From: Henckelia pumila
Lineage: Eukaryota; Streptophyta; Magnoliopsida; Lamiales; Gesneriaceae
NCBI RefSeq assembly: GCF_033568475.1
Contig: NC_133120.1
Location: 82,850,151 to 82,914,150 of the forward strand
Reading direction: 5' to 3'
Length of the DNA: 64,000 nucleotides
Of the stretch, positions 10,253 to 22,686 are shown piece by piece. A program made the translations under genes and the position numbers. How positions within the stretch are numbered: the stretch's first letter is position 1; each line of letters opens with the position of its first letter. The notes below the pieces were generated by a model that was not told the origin of the DNA, did not search any database, and saw only the letters and a list, made by a program, of their open reading frames with translations.

Positions 10253-13183
10253 TTGCAGGTACTAAAAGTCCAAACGGGCGAGAAGACCACTTCTATCAAG
10301 GACACTACCTGGTACTTAGATAGTGGTTGCTCACGGCACATGACAGGGAATCCAGAACTTCTAACAGAAGTTGTACTGTGCAAAGGACCAAAGATCAGCT
10401 TTGGAGACAACTCCAAAGGTAAAACCGTGGGTAAGGGTAAGATTATCCATGGTAACATCATTATTAAAGATGTGTTGCTTGTTGACAAACTGTGCTATAA
10501 TTTGATAAGTATTAGTCAACTATGTGACAATGATCATTCGGTCGAGTTTCACAAACACACTTGCATCATCAAAAATGACAAAGGTGAGACTCTTATGACC
10601 GGTGTAAGAGACCTAAACACCTACAAGGTAAACTGGTCTTGCTCACATATTTCTTCACCTACTTGTCTTACTGCTCATCATGATAAACATTGGTTGTGGC
10701 ATAAGCGGTTAAATCATCTAAATTTTAAGTCCATCTCTAACTTGAGGAAGCATGATTTGGTTTCTGGTCTGCCTGAAGAAGATTTTATAAAAGACAAAGT
10801 TTGTCCTGCTTGTCAACTAGGAAAGCAGGTGAGAGCAACCTTTAAAAATAAAGGGTGTATGTCTTCTTCCAAATGCTTAGATTTACTTCACATGGACCTA
10901 TTTGGTCCTATACCAGTAAGAAGCATAGGGGGAATGAGATATGCTCTTGTTGTTATAGATGACTTTTCTCGATTTACTTGGGTCATCTTTCTCTCTTCAA
11001 AAGATCAAACTGCACCTCACCTGATTAAGCTTTTTAAACGCTTGCAAAATGAACAATCTACTGTGATAGATAGAATCAGGAGTGATAGAGGGACTGAATT
11101 TTTAAACACCACTCTTATGACTTATCTAGATGATCAGGGAATCAAGCATGAGTTGTCAGCTGCTAGATCCCCACAGCAAAATGGGGTGGCTGAAAGAAGG
11201 AACCGTACTTTAAAAGAAGCAGCCAGAACTATGATTGCTGATTCAAATGTTTCTCAAAGGCTTTGGGCAGAAGCAGTTAACACAGCTTGCTATACTCAAA
11301 ACAGATCTATGATTAATAAACGATTTAACAAAACTCCATATGAGATCTGGAATGGCACAAAACCCGATATTTCATACTTCAAAATTTTTGGGTGCAAATG
11401 CTTTATCCACAACAATGGCAAAAATCATTTGACAGCCTTCGATGCCAAAGCAGACGAAGGAACTTTTATTGGTTACTCAGCCGTTAGCAGAGCTTATCGA
11501 GTGTTCAATCAAAGATCACTAACGGTCGAGGAAACCATTCATGTTGTTTTTGATGAATCTACTCTTTGTACAGAACAAACTCAAGGGAGCATAAATGATC
11601 TGAGTCATAGACTGGAAAACACAAATCTACAGGAAGAGAGTGACAGTGATCCATATCCTCCAAAGAAGGATGATCCAGTTCCCTCTACCGTGTGTGATCA
11701 AACAAGGCCAGAAGAGGATCCACCGGTTGATAACGATCCTCCTGCCAATGATGATCCAGTAAACGAGGACGTTCGTCAACCAATTGATGACAACCCTTTA
11801 GGGAATTATTTTAGGTGGAACAAAGATCATCCACCTGGGTTGGTCATAGGTGACCCTTCTGCTCCTCGAAAAACACGTGGTCAAATGATTAATGAATTCT
11901 TGCATGCAGCTTTCATATCTCAGGTAGAGCCCAAGAAGATAGATGAAGCTCTATCAGATGCCAGCTGGATTGAAGCTATGCAAGAAGAGTTGAATCAATT
12001 CACCCGCAACAATGTTTGGCATCTAGTTCCTCGACCGGAAAATCAAAATGTGATTGGAACTAGATGGGTGTTTCGTAACAAGCTCGATAAACATGGCACT
12101 GTTGTGCGTAACAAAGCTCGGCTTGTTGCACAAGGATTCAGACAAGAAGAAGGCATAGACTTTGAGGAATCCTTCGCGCCAGTTGCAAGACTAGAAGCAA
12201 TCCGCATCTTTCTTGCCTATGCAGCTTTCAAGGACTTTAAAGTTTATGAAATGGATGTCAAGTCTGCATTCCTCAATGGTCTACTTCAAGAAGAGGTGTA
12301 CGTTGAACAACCACCAGGTTTTGTCAATCCTACTCATCCTCAATATATCTATAAACTTGACAAAGCCCTCTATGGATTAAAACAAGCACCGCGTGCATGG
12401 TATGATACATTACTAAAATTTTTACTGGAACATGATTTCCAAATTGGAACGGTCGATAAGACCTTGTTTAAATTTGTAAAAGGTGATCATGTGTTACTAG
12501 TACAAATTTATGTTGATGACATTATATTTGGGTCAACTAACCCCAAGTTGTGCTCAAAGTTCTCTGAGATGATGCAAGAGAAATTTGAAATGAGCATGAT
12601 GGGCGAGCTAAATTTCTTTCTTGGATTGCAAGTGAAGCAACTTGAAACTGGAATATTTATCAATCAATCCAAGTATGCCAAGGAATTGGTAAAGAAGTTT
12701 GGAATGGAACAGTGCTCAACTGTATCTACCCCCATGAGTGCATCAATCAAGCTCGATAAAGATGAAGGGGGAATCCCGGTCGAGGTAACAATGTATCGAG
12801 GCCTTATTGGCTCATTGCTTTATTTGACTGCCAGTCGACCGAATATCATGTATTCAGTTTGTTTATGTGCTAGATTTAAAGCAGCACCTAAGCAATCTCA
12901 TTTCATTGCCGCCAAACGAATAATTAAATATATTAAAGGAACTACTAATGTGGGTCTTTGGTATCCCAAAGATTCAAATCTTAATCTTATTGGCTATTCA
13001 GATGCAGATTATGCAGGTTGTAGAATTGATCGCAAAAGTACAAGTGGCACATGTCAATTCCTTGGAGATAGACTAATTTCGTGGTCAAGTAAGAAGCAGA
13101 CATCAATTGCTACCTCGACCGCCGAAGCAGAATACCTTGCTGCTGGCAGCTGTTGTGCTCAAATACTCTGGATTCAACAGTAG
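10253..13183 (+). CDS. Sirevirus pol region (fossil)
   Basis: Domains in copia order: aspartic protease ([13 protein letters not shown]), GAG-pre-integrase ([10 protein letters not shown]), integrase core (from [10 protein letters not shown] to [12 protein letters not shown]), reverse transcriptase ([28 protein letters not shown]) and RNase H ([12 protein letters not shown]). The RNase H remainder runs on to about 13.45 kb. Copia pol is normally one polyprotein joined to gag. Confidence 0.9.
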   Translation: MQVLKVQTGEKTTSIKDTTWYLDSGCSRHMTGNPELLTEVVLCKGPKISFGDNSKGKTVGKGKIIHGNIIIKDVLLVDKLCYNLISISQLCDNDHSVEFHKHTCIIKNDKGETLMTGVRDLNTYKVNWSCSHISSPTCLTAHHDKHWLWHKRLNHLNFKSISNLRKHDLVSGLPEEDFIKDKVCPACQLGKQVRATFKNKGCMSSSKCLDLLHMDLFGPIPVRSIGGMRYALVVIDDFSRFTWVIFLSSKDQTAPHLIKLFKRLQNEQSTVIDRIRSDRGTEFLNTTLMTYLDDQGIKHELSAARSPQQNGVAERRNRTLKEAARTMIADSNVSQRLWAEAVNTACYTQNRSMINKRFNKTPYEIWNGTKPDISYFKIFGCKCFIHNNGKNHLTAFDAKADEGTFIGYSAVSRAYRVFNQRSLTVEETIHVVFDESTLCTEQTQGSINDLSHRLENTNLQEESDSDPYPPKKDDPVPSTVCDQTRPEEDPPVDNDPPANDDPVNEDVRQPIDDNPLGNYFRWNKDHPPGLVIGDPSAPRKTRGQMINEFLHAAFISQVEPKKIDEALSDASWIEAMQEELNQFTRNNVWHLVPRPENQNVIGTRWVFRNKLDKHGTVVRNKARLVAQGFRQEEGIDFEESFAPVARLEAIRIFLAYAAFKDFKVYEMDVKSAFLNGLLQEEVYVEQPPGFVNPTHPQYIYKLDKALYGLKQAPRAWYDTLLKFLLEHDFQIGTVDKTLFKFVKGDHVLLVQIYVDDIIFGSTNPKLCSKFSEMMQEKFEMSMMGELNFFLGLQVKQLETGIFINQSKYAKELVKKFGMEQCSTVSTPMSASIKLDKDEGGIPVEVTMYRGLIGSLLYLTASRPNIMYSVCLCARFKAAPKQSHFIAAKRIIKYIKGTTNVGLWYPKDSNLNLIGYSDADYAGCRIDRKSTSGTCQFLGDRLISWSSKKQTSIATSTAEAEYLAAGSCCAQILWIQQ

Positions 13184-13817
13184 CTTAATGATTATGGAAT
13201 CCGGTCGAGTGAAGCTCCAATCTATTGTGACAATACAAGTGTCATAGCCATCACTCACAATCCAGTGATGCACTCTAGGACAAAGCACATTGATGTCAGG
13301 CATCACTTTATCCGAGATCATGTCTTAAAGAAGGAAATCAGGCTGGAATACATCTCTACCGATCAGTAAGCAGCAGACATATTCACCAAGCCTTTACCGG
13401 ACGCTAAGTTTTCATATTTTCGAAATATTCTTGGTTTAGTAGATCTAAGTTAGTATGCATGCTTTTAGGGGGAATGATTGCTAGTATGACTTTAATAGCT
13501 TAGCTGTTATATTGCCATAAATGTTGGCATATCATCCGCCTTTAGCTAGTCTCTGACAGGCTCCGTACTAAGCAGCTTTGTGTTTTGAACCAAATGACAT
13601 TGATTGGGCGCGGTGATTATACTCTTCAAAACTTTTTGAATTTCAAAAATACTTTTCATGACATCACCATATGGCCCATAGGTTCCTATATATACTTCTT
13701 TACACTCGTATATCAACCTTTCACCGTTGCTAAAGCTTTCATATTGCATTAAAAATTCTATCGTATTACTATCAAGTTTTTGCTTACTCTCTGCTCGAGT
13801 TCTTATCTACAGCTATC

Positions 13818-16598
13818 ATGTCGATCCAGAAGACTTGCCTTGCAATAAACTTTGATTCCGTTATTGAGGCAAACAATGCAGAAATCACTGAGGTCTTCAC
13901 CATGCTTGAAGCCTCTGGACTGAAGAAGTTTTTGGGAAGCAGCGCCATCTGCGATCTGCCTGTCTTGAAGGAGTTCTTTGCAACCGCTCAAATCGAGCAT
14001 GGGACTGTCAAATGCTTGATCCGAACAGAGTCCTACTCCTTCAATCAAAAGTTCTTCGCCAGCACATTTGATCTGCCCTCCAGGGGTTTGACAAAATGCG
14101 CGGATCTTCCCGATGGTAACTGCTCATACTGGTTGAAGGAATTCTCAACCACTGATGCTCCGATCAAACTGCCGGCTCAGAAGACATCTCTTAAAGCTCC
14201 ATTCAGGCTATTGACCAACATCGTGGCCAAGAATCTTCTTGCCAAGGCTGGATCGTACGACAAGGTGACGATGGAGAAATTCCAATACATGGCTTGTATC
14301 ACCTCCAAAATCAACATCAACTGGTTAGACATATTGTTCACTACTTTATGTGAAATGATCAGGGGAAAAGGGCAATCCGAGGGATTTGCTCTGCAAATTT
14401 GCCACATCTTGAGCGTCCTTGGAGTAGACTTCTCCAAGACTGAGCCTCTGCATCCTACCAAATGGCTCAACAAGTCTACAATCTTCAAGTTTCTGAACAA
14501 GAAAGAGGTTGCGGTCGACACTCTGCCTTCAACCGCAAGTGTTGTTGCTGTCACTCAACCGCTTTCAACAGTCCCAATAGCGGCCAAACCAGCCCATACC
14601 AAGAAATCTGCCAAGCGTCAACTTATCATAGAATCTGACTCTGAAGAAGAATCACGTGAGAACGTTCCACTGATTCAAGCCTTCAGCAAGTCATCTCCTT
14701 CTATCTCCAAAGCAGCTGTGCCATCCACGCCTGCAAGCGAGAAGAAGAGGCAGCACAAGAAGTTAAAGTCCCTTTCTGGACTTGCTCCTACTGTTCCAAC
14801 ACCAATTCTGCCAACGGTCGAGACTACTACCACTACTGCTACTACTGCTCCACGTCCTACCAAGGGTGTGATAATCATGGAAGGTGCCTCATCAACTCCA
14901 AAGGTCACTCTCGCTGATCCCAAGGACAAAGGGAAAGGTGTGATGATCTACTCACCTAAGGCTCAACCAGCAGCTACTGTAGAGCTCAACTTGATCATCT
15001 CTCACGTTCTCCGCACTGTCAAGCGTCACCTACAGCGCTTTGACAGATGGCATCATTCCCGTACTCACCTGACGCTTGCTCAAATATTTCCTAAGTGGAA
15101 AGCTCTGAACGTTATTGAGCAGAAGATGCTTCTTTTTGCTGACACTGAAGACATCGTGAAGGCTCTGGGAAGAAGACAGCTCATCGACTTGAAGCTTCGA
15201 GAAAGCCTGATATCTCTGTTGATTAATGAGCGTGTCAAGAACTTCAAATCCAAGAGTCCTACCGCCACCGATGACTTTGTGATTTTGACTGGACTACAGA
15301 ATAGTCTACGTCAAATCACTCAACTACTTCAGCACTTCCAAGCTCTTAACAATGTAAAGACGACAGCTTCAGCAGCTTGTATACAGGCTTATGGACTGGA
15401 AGCACAGGTGATGATGAAGATTTTTCTTACTCAAGATCAGGGTGAAGAAGACGTCTCTGCTATTACTCTTTCAGATGGGATTCTGACCGGTCTCATCACT
15501 GTTGACCTGTTTCAATCATCCGCTCTAAGATCGAGTGTGGCAGCATCTTCATCGGTCGACCCCGCCTCAACCGCAGTCCAAGCAGTAATTCAACCGGAAG
15601 CAGCTGTGACTGCTCACTCATCTCCAGCGGCGACCGCTCACACCTCTCCCAGTCGTCTACAAGATTTTTTAGAAGTGATTGAACAAGAAATTCCTGTCAC
15701 CTCTGTGACAGAGGCTCCTTGCAGCAGTGAAGCAGTAGTGCCCCCAACAGAGATACCAAGCACTATTGTATCACTTGCATCTCCAGAACAGCCAGTGACT
15801 GATGCTGACCCAGCACTTCAACCGTATCCATCTACTGAAAAGTTTGTGGAAGATCTCCTAATGGATGAACCGAGTGCTGATCCTGCTACTCCACCAACCA
15901 TCTTGGCTGCAGTCGAGACCCCTACATCTCCAACTGTACCACTATTGGAAGGTCCATCAGCTAGCTCACCAGCCAGATCACCAGCACCACATCATCTTGA
16001 GTCTGGCCCGGCTTCACCAAGGAATGACACACAGAGTCAAATGCTTCAGACTGATGACTCATATATTGAAGCCATGGCAGCAGCTCTGGATCACACATTG
16101 ATAAATAGGCTTCATGAGCTCATGCAAACAGTTCGATCCTTTTCACAAACCATCACAAACACATCCTCATGGGTTGACAATTCACGCACGACGATGATTC
16201 GGCATTTTGAGACCGTGTCTAGAGACCTTGCTCATCTGTCCAAAGAGATCACTGCCCATCATCGCACTCAAATCCAAACGCTCTCTACCGTCTCCGAACA
16301 AGTTGTCAGATCCGAAAACCGCCTTCATAGGCAGTTGAATGATCGGATGGACACTATGCAAGCTACTCTAATTGCTCAACTAGATGCAAAAATTGATACT
16401 ATGCAAGCCTGCCTTGGCACTCAACTCACTGAGATCATCCTTCGACTCAACCAAGGTGATGCCAAAAAGGGGGAAGAAGAGCAACGAAGAGCAGCAGAGG
16501 CAAGAAGACGTGAAGAAGAATCCAGAAGAAAGGAAGAAGCCGACAGAAGAAGAAGAGAAGGCGATAGGTCAGGAGGAGCCAGTTGGTTCAAAAGATGA
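13818..16598 (+). CDS. extra ORF between pol and 3' LTR (Sirevirus 'env-like' position)
   Basis: A single long ORF of 926 codons starts at the ATG at 13818. The N-terminal 180 residues are globular and resemble conserved N-terminal domains of plant retrotransposon extra ORFs. The middle is rich in Pro, Ser, Thr and Ala, and the C-terminal 60 residues are a charged Glu/Arg coiled coil. I see no signal peptide or clear membrane segment, so calling it an envelope rests on position only. Its function is unknown in this family. It looks whole here. Confidence 0.75.
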   Translation: MSIQKTCLAINFDSVIEANNAEITEVFTMLEASGLKKFLGSSAICDLPVLKEFFATAQIEHGTVKCLIRTESYSFNQKFFASTFDLPSRGLTKCADLPDGNCSYWLKEFSTTDAPIKLPAQKTSLKAPFRLLTNIVAKNLLAKAGSYDKVTMEKFQYMACITSKININWLDILFTTLCEMIRGKGQSEGFALQICHILSVLGVDFSKTEPLHPTKWLNKSTIFKFLNKKEVAVDTLPSTASVVAVTQPLSTVPIAAKPAHTKKSAKRQLIIESDSEEESRENVPLIQAFSKSSPSISKAAVPSTPASEKKRQHKKLKSLSGLAPTVPTPILPTVETTTTTATTAPRPTKGVIIMEGASSTPKVTLADPKDKGKGVMIYSPKAQPAATVELNLIISHVLRTVKRHLQRFDRWHHSRTHLTLAQIFPKWKALNVIEQKMLLFADTEDIVKALGRRQLIDLKLRESLISLLINERVKNFKSKSPTATDDFVILTGLQNSLRQITQLLQHFQALNNVKTTASAACIQAYGLEAQVMMKIFLTQDQGEEDVSAITLSDGILTGLITVDLFQSSALRSSVAASSSVDPASTAVQAVIQPEAAVTAHSSPAATAHTSPSRLQDFLEVIEQEIPVTSVTEAPCSSEAVVPPTEIPSTIVSLASPEQPVTDADPALQPYPSTEKFVEDLLMDEPSADPATPPTILAAVETPTSPTVPLLEGPSASSPARSPAPHHLESGPASPRNDTQSQMLQTDDSYIEAMAAALDHTLINRLHELMQTVRSFSQTITNTSSWVDNSRTTMIRHFETVSRDLAHLSKEITAHHRTQIQTLSTVSEQVVRSENRLHRQLNDRMDTMQATLIAQLDAKIDTMQACLGTQLTEIILRLNQGDAKKGEEEQRRAAEARRREEESRRKEEADRRRREGDRSGGASWFKR

Positions 16599-16760
16599 AC
16601 AACTTGTCTCTTCTTTACTTATCGCAGTTGTATCTCATTTTGTTTTTCTTCAGTAGGTGTAATAAGAATGCTTATTGTAATTAATGAAATTCATTCTCTC
16701 AATGAAGTTCATTTTAATGCTTTCATATTGTTTTCGGAGCACTTAAGTTTTGTCATCACC

Positions 16761-16774
16761 AAAAAGGGGGAAAT
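16761..16774 (+). other. polypurine tract
   Basis: AAAAAGGGGGAAAT lies directly against the 3' LTR and is the plus-strand primer site typical of Sireviruses. Confidence 0.88.
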
Positions 16775-18054
16775 TGTTGAATCCGACATTTTGGTGATAA
16801 CAAAACAACAACTCATTGTATAGGAATGTGCTGCCAATCTTTTGTATTTCAGGAATCCACTACAACTCCTACCGCAACCGTCTAAACCCTTCAAGTTATC
16901 TACCGGAAGCTTGTCAACCGCCTTTGTCTCTCGACCGGTTGCAGTCACAAGCCTATCGACTGGTTATTCAAACCAGCAGAGGATAAATCTATCTACCGGT
17001 AGAATGCCAACTGCTTATCAAGATATCTCAAGACAAATATTTGAGACAAGACGTTCATTGCAAGATCTTTTATCAAAAGCAGAACCGGCGTATCAGAAGA
17101 TCTGTTGACTCTTGCATCGAGAGAACAGGTTGCACTAAAATGGCAAAAACGCAGAATGGCTACAGATAAAGCATTCGACCGTTTATACCAGTTTTGAACC
17201 CTGGAAGTTGTCTGCATTTAAAGAAGTGTACGATCTTCATGCAGAATCATCAATGCATTTATGAAGCATTAAATGTGCATTCAATGCAGCATCAGAACGT
17301 TCAAAATAAAGACGTTGTTGATTGACCTATATAAAGGGAAGATTGCTCAAGAAGTGACAAGAAGGAGACAAGCAACACGAAAAATCTCAATCAACTCAAT
17401 CACTTGAATACTATCAGAAGTCCTCATCTGATATAATTAAGCAATACTTGAGCACACTTACAAGATCATTCACTTGCTGCTCAAATAAACCCTCGCCTAC
17501 AGTTTACATATCTGATCTTCAAGGATCATCCTAGGGTTTCCAAGCCTCTCGACTACTCTGCAGTTTGAGAAGCTCAACCGGACTGTATTCATTATTGAAG
17601 AGACTTGAAGCTACTCTGAAAGCTTCCACCAGTCTGATAAGAACTGAGAATCTTATCTGTGTAAATCTAGGAGTTTCGGATTAGGCATTGGATAAGTCCT
17701 AAGTCTGAAGTGGGTGTATTGCAAGACGTTGTAATAACCAAAGTCTTCTAGTGAATTCCTTCCTAAGTTGAAGAAGGGGAGACGTAGAAGGATTAAGCCT
17801 TCGAACTTCCATAAATTGTGCCTTAGTCTTTACTGCATATTTATCTTATATATTGCTCATACATCGTGTTATAACTTGTCTTTGCATCACTAAAACCTCT
17901 GAACTATTTCCGCACTATTTAAGTTGTTCAAACCGTTTTAGAAGTTGAGAAAACAGATTAAGTGAACTAAACTTCACTTGATCATTTTGAAAAGAAAGAA
18001 AATAAGTTTCAGAGTGTATTCACCCCCCCTCTACCCTCTGAACCGATCCCAACA
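16775..18054 (+). mobile_element. 3' LTR of the Sirevirus element
   Basis: Matches 6881-8159 with about a dozen substitutions and one extra C. It is followed by the AAAGG target repeat. Confidence 0.95.
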
Positions 18055-18895
18055 AAAGGCTATATTTTATATTTTATAATATTTAATGAAAAAACTATTT
18101 TTAAAAATACAATATTCATATGGGCTAGAATAAGTAAATTCTCAAGGAGGGGAATGTAAGTATCATAATCCATTTTAGGAGGGTATTTTAGAATTATTAC
18201 ATTAAACAAGGTTATTGTAAATGTTTAACACATAGGGTTATTTTTAAAAATAGTCTTGCGAGAAGGGGCTAAAATAATTAAATACTCTAGAGTAGAGAAT
18301 AGAGATATTCAATTGATTATTACGAAATTTGAAATTATAACATTTATTTATTTTAATTTTTTTCTCATTATTTTTTTAAGTTGAAATTTTGGGGATAAAA
18401 CATAAATATAAAGGAATTCTTGACTGAAATTGTTGAATTCCATTATATTTTACATGTCACTATTCATAAAAAAAAAATCCAAAATATCCTCATGGTAAAA
18501 TTAGTTAATCATGGCTGCTTACCAATTCGTGTATAATTTTTGTAAAGATGTAAATTACTTTTTGTCACTCTTATATTTGCATTATTACGAGATTCTAATA
18601 TATAAAGTTAAGAATGAAGTATAAATTCTTGAGTGGGTCTACTTTCAAGGATTTTTATCCATGAGACGGATAAACTCTATTTATATTTCAATAGAAATAA
18701 TATTTTTGAAATAAAAAATAAATTTTTTTCATAAATAACAAAAATAAGATATGCGTTTTACAAAATTAACTCACGAGACTCTTTCACGTGATTTATTTTC
18801 TAAATTCTTATATATATCATTTGAATCTGGAAAGAAAGTATGGAAGTAAAACAACAATTTGATATTTTTAATGTGCTCAACTTCTTTTTCAAATT
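18055..18895. other. AT-rich sequence, no gene seen
   Basis: Low-complexity AT-rich DNA. A phrase of the type GGGTATTTTAGAATTATTA at about 18,183 resembles the sequence at about 6851 on the other side of the Sirevirus, so the target was already a diverged local repeat. The last 100 bases may be decayed interior of the older element at 18.9-19.9 kb. Confidence 0.5.
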
Positions 18896-19860
18896 GGAAC
18901 CGATATTCCACCACTGGTAGTTCTCGACTGCTTGAGATCGGTTCTCGAGAGGTCAACTGATGGGATTAGTTGACTATTGGCTTCTTCAAATGTGAGTTTA
19001 ATAGGGTTAACAACTGGACTTTAGTATTTCTCGTGTGTCTGTGTCAATCAACCAACTAGATAAGTACGGAGTGAGGTCGACCGATAGATTAAACAATTAT
19101 CAAATGACTAAATTGAATGTGTACGTAAGTGAGTGAATGCTCGATTGAAAGTGAAGAACGCATAATATTGTTTTTGGATATTCGTAGATTCAACTTGTCC
19201 TACGTTGCCCCTTCTTCCAACTGATGGAACGATACACTATAAGATTTTGACTATTACAATAATGCAACAGTCCGATCCAAAACTAGGACTTACCCACTGT
19301 CTATCCCAGAACTCCTAGGTTACTAAAAAACTTTGATTTATATAACAACTTGTATATACCCGATTCAGCTTAGAATGTACACCCAACTTCCTAACGGAAA
19401 CTCCTGGACTTCAAGTACTTAATCAAATATAGTCCTTGACTGATTCTAGTACAACGCTCGACTGAATTTCTTACAACTCGATTAGAAGAATTTAGTCCTA
19501 AACTCAATTCTTGTGCATACATAGTGTTTACAACACTAAACTGATCTATAATAAGCATTTCAACTCGATATAGACTTGACATAATTGATTACAATTGATC
19601 AAATATAACTTGAAATGTGTGCTTGATCAGTTTTTTTCAATCACTCTTGATAGCTTTAGTTGACTTTGTGAGAGAATAAGATTGTTTGAATTTCAAAGTC
19701 ACTAACTTGCTAACTGTCTCTCAACTGATCTTGGTATGGTATTTATAGATTTCAATTGCAACGATCATAATATTCAAATTAATATGCATCCAAGTAAAAG
19801 ATATGGTGATTTGTCTTTTAGCTCACTGACATGATGGTAAAATGTTACGGTTGCATAATT
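18896..19860 (-). mobile_element. old, decayed Sirevirus-lineage LTR with PBS relic
   Basis: Read on the minus strand, 19,320 down to 19,140 aligns with the young element's LTR (CTAGGAGTT, GTAAGTCCTAG, GAAGAAGGGGCAACGTAGGA against CTAGGAGTT, ATAAGTCCTAAG, GAAGAAGGGGAGACGTAGAA). At about 18,896-18,920 a relic resembling the PBS (AGTGGTGGAATATCGG) follows the LTR end. It is diverged throughout, so far older than the neighbour and opposite in orientation. The outer border near 19,860 is uncertain. No partner LTR is visible. Confidence 0.6.
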
Positions 19861-22107
19861 GTAGTGACCCTATCCAAATCACATATTATTTACCTTAATA
19901 TTAATACTCTCTCTTCTCATATATTTAATATTGAAAAAATAAACTTTAAAAAGAAATTTTAAATTTTAAATGTATGTTTAATAGGATAAAAATATTTTTA
20001 GAAGTATTTAGTATATTTAATGATGGAGATAGATCGATAAAAAAATATGTAAAATGTTATAATATTAAATGTAAGAACTGAAATATGACATTAAAGAAAA
20101 AGGAAATATATATGGTGTTTATATTTATGCAATTCCCAAATATAAAGATCATGAAAAAGTATGTGTGAAAGTATAGTATATATAAACTTAGATATGGAAC
20201 AAGAGAATAATATTTTACAACGTGTAGTATATAGGGGTATAGTAAAAAAAAAATTATCATATGCTGATAAACATGTCTCGCATCTCTTAGTTAAACATAA
20301 TTATTTTCGTCAATATCAACTCTTTGATATTTAACGGGTGATGGTCATCATGGTCTGAAATCTCAACATTAGTTGTAGAATACTCAATAACTGATGTACT
20401 AACTTTTGGTTTAAAAAATGAAAGCATAGTTCTTCTTGCCAACTTGAACTTCCAGTATAAAAACCCAATTAATAATTTATTAAGTATTGAAAAAAAATAT
20501 TATTGCGAACGACTAATTCACAACTATCACATATTTATTTAATTTGTGTATATAACGACAGTAATAAGAAACATTTCTTAAGACGCAGTACTTAGCTTTA
20601 CAAGCTTGGGTAATGTTATTTAGTATATAGTACAACGAAATATGTACATGTGAAATGATAAAATAATAATTATATTTCATTTAATTTTCACACGAAAATT
20701 ACATTTAATTTAAATATTTTAATACCAATTGTTTAAACATTTTTATACATGTGAATTTTCTTATCATATTTTGCTTTGATTGATGATTTTATGTATTCAA
20801 ATCTTTTGTTTGCAATTAATTAAATCTCATTTTCCATGGTGTATTTTATGGTGTCATCAATAATTAACAATCTACCCATTAACGTGAGTGGAAGAAAGAA
20901 AAATAAAAATAAAAAAGAGAAGTGAATTGGACCAAAACTAAAATTGATGAGTGGAAGAAAGAAAAATAAAAATAAAAAAGAGAAGTGAATTGGACCAAAA
21001 CTAAAATTGATGTGTTAATATAATGTTTTGAAGTGGGTAGACTAAATCTTAAAGTGGGTTGGACTAAATCTCAAAGTGGACTAAAATTAGATATCACTTT
21101 ACTCAATAGTAAAAATAAAAAAAATAAAAAAATAATAAAGCAGCCACGGCCACCACCCCCGCCTTTGGGGTGGTTCCGCGGTTCCACCCCCTGAGTCTAC
21201 TTAGCGATAACAAAAATTGAAAGAAAGAAAAAAATGTGATGTAGCAATAAGTTAAAAAAAATTAATCATGAAAAAAACAATTTACTTGATGATGATGATA
21301 GATTGTTAAAATAATATTTAATACTTAAATTTAATTAAATATTTGGGATGGATGAAAAAAAACTATTTTTATATTTGAAATGATAGAATGTTAGTTAAAA
21401 TTTTTGACAACTTTAAATGATTCGTTTTTTAAAAAAAAATCCCACAAATTGGATTTGTAAGTGGAGAAATTTGACCAAAGATAATTATTTTACAATATTT
21501 ATAAACTAATTAAATAATTGATTAAATAGTACAAGTGTTGAATGTTGATCTTTTGCCCATTTACAGTGTTATTATCATATTTTCCCTCTTTCTTTGTAAC
21601 TTTAGAGATTACATGTTTTAGATAGAAACATTAAGATAATTATTTTAGGATCATGTTATATAATACAATAAAGCTTGCATATTGGGTCACAAAGCATATT
21701 TAAAATTACAAAATATCCTAAATACATTTTGAAAGTTTTTTTTTCAAATTAAGTGTAAGAATATTTTCGTAATTTTAAATGTAATTTTTAACTCGACATA
21801 TAAGTATCATGACACATATAATATTTTTCACCATTTTAAACCACGACCTCATCTATTACAAGACAATGTAGATAAATAAGAAAAATCATATTAAATTATA
21901 TAATACAATGTTAGCTAAGTAAATCACATCAAATTATATAGCATAATGTTACTTAAGCTTCAACTTATGTATTATATTTATATATCACGTTACCAGCAAA
22001 ATATTTTTTTTAATTATAAAATAAAGTGAGAGTGAATAATAAAGAAACCATAATGAAACAGTTGCTAAAAGTCAGTCTTATAAAAGAAGATTTTAAGCAC
22101 ACAACTT
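19861..22107. other. AT-rich intergenic sequence with local repeats
   Basis: No gene was recognised. It contains a perfect 63-bp tandem pair (20886-21011), a short GC-rich island at about 21,140-21,205 with CCACCCCC/GGGGTGG complementary runs, and otherwise poly-A/T-rich DNA. Confidence 0.6.
20886..21011. repeat. perfect 63-bp tandem duplication
   Basis: The 63 bases at 20886-20948 (starting GAGTGGAAGAAAG, ending CTAAAATTGAT) are repeated exactly at 20949-21011. The lack of any difference points to a recent duplication, or to an assembly artefact. Confidence 0.93.
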
Positions 22108-22455
22108 TAGGGGTATAAATGAGTCGAGCTACTCATAAGCAGTTCGTGAGTAGTTCGGTTAAAGTTTGACTTGAGCTCGAACTTCAAATATATGTGTTCG
22201 AATAGCTCGCGATCTACTCAATAACACACATATATAAAATATAGTATAATATAATGTATATAATATTTTATTTGTTTATTTATTCATATATTTTGTATTT
22301 ATTTATATATATATATAATTTTCAAGCTCAAGCTATAAACGAGCTACAGTACGAAATTAATTATCCGATCGAGTTCGAGCTCAAGCTCAAATAGTCAAAT
22401 ACGAATCGAGCTCAAGCTCGAGTAATATACTTGTCAAACTCTCGATTGCACCTCT
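22108..22455. mobile_element. hAT-like non-autonomous element (MITE), old
   Basis: The left end TAGGGGTATAAATGAGTCGAG and the reverse complement of the right end (AGAGGTGCAATCGAG) form an imperfect terminal inverted repeat. Both arms are rich in GAGCTC/CAAGCTCGAG text around an AT-rich core. This is a familiar plant hAT MITE pattern. No clean 8-bp target duplication remains. Confidence 0.6.
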
Positions 22456-22686
22456 GGAACACTAACTCCCTCGCTCACTCCAATTTCTCGCTAAAATGCA
22501 ATAATGGAGGTTCAAAAAGCCTCATTCCTCTAAATTCGACTTATTTCCACGAAGAAAAGGTAAATCAATTGAAACTTCTCCCTTGATTGATGATTCTGTA
22601 CACATTCTTCACGATCAAGAATAATGTAAAAAATCATGTCAAGTTCAAGAATTTACATTGTGGAAATTTGGTTCTTGAAACAGAGT

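Larger units (their letters stand above)
6881..18054 (+). mobile_element. Sirevirus-type Ty1/copia LTR retrotransposon, complete length
   Basis: The element is 11,174 bp, bounded by two LTRs of 1279 and 1280 bp that begin TGTTGAATCC and end CCCAACA. The target duplication is AAAGG at 6876-6880 and 18055-18059. Order: LTR, initiator-Met PBS, gag, pol (protease, integrase, reverse transcriptase, RNase H), a long extra ORF, polypurine tract, LTR. Copia domain order plus an extra ORF after pol is the Sirevirus (SIRE/Maximus) arrangement. By eye the LTRs differ at about a dozen sites plus one indel (about 1%), so insertion is recent, of the order of half a million years at commonly used plant rates (inference). 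It is full length but not intact, with about two or three breaks in the gag-pol part. Confidence 0.93.
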
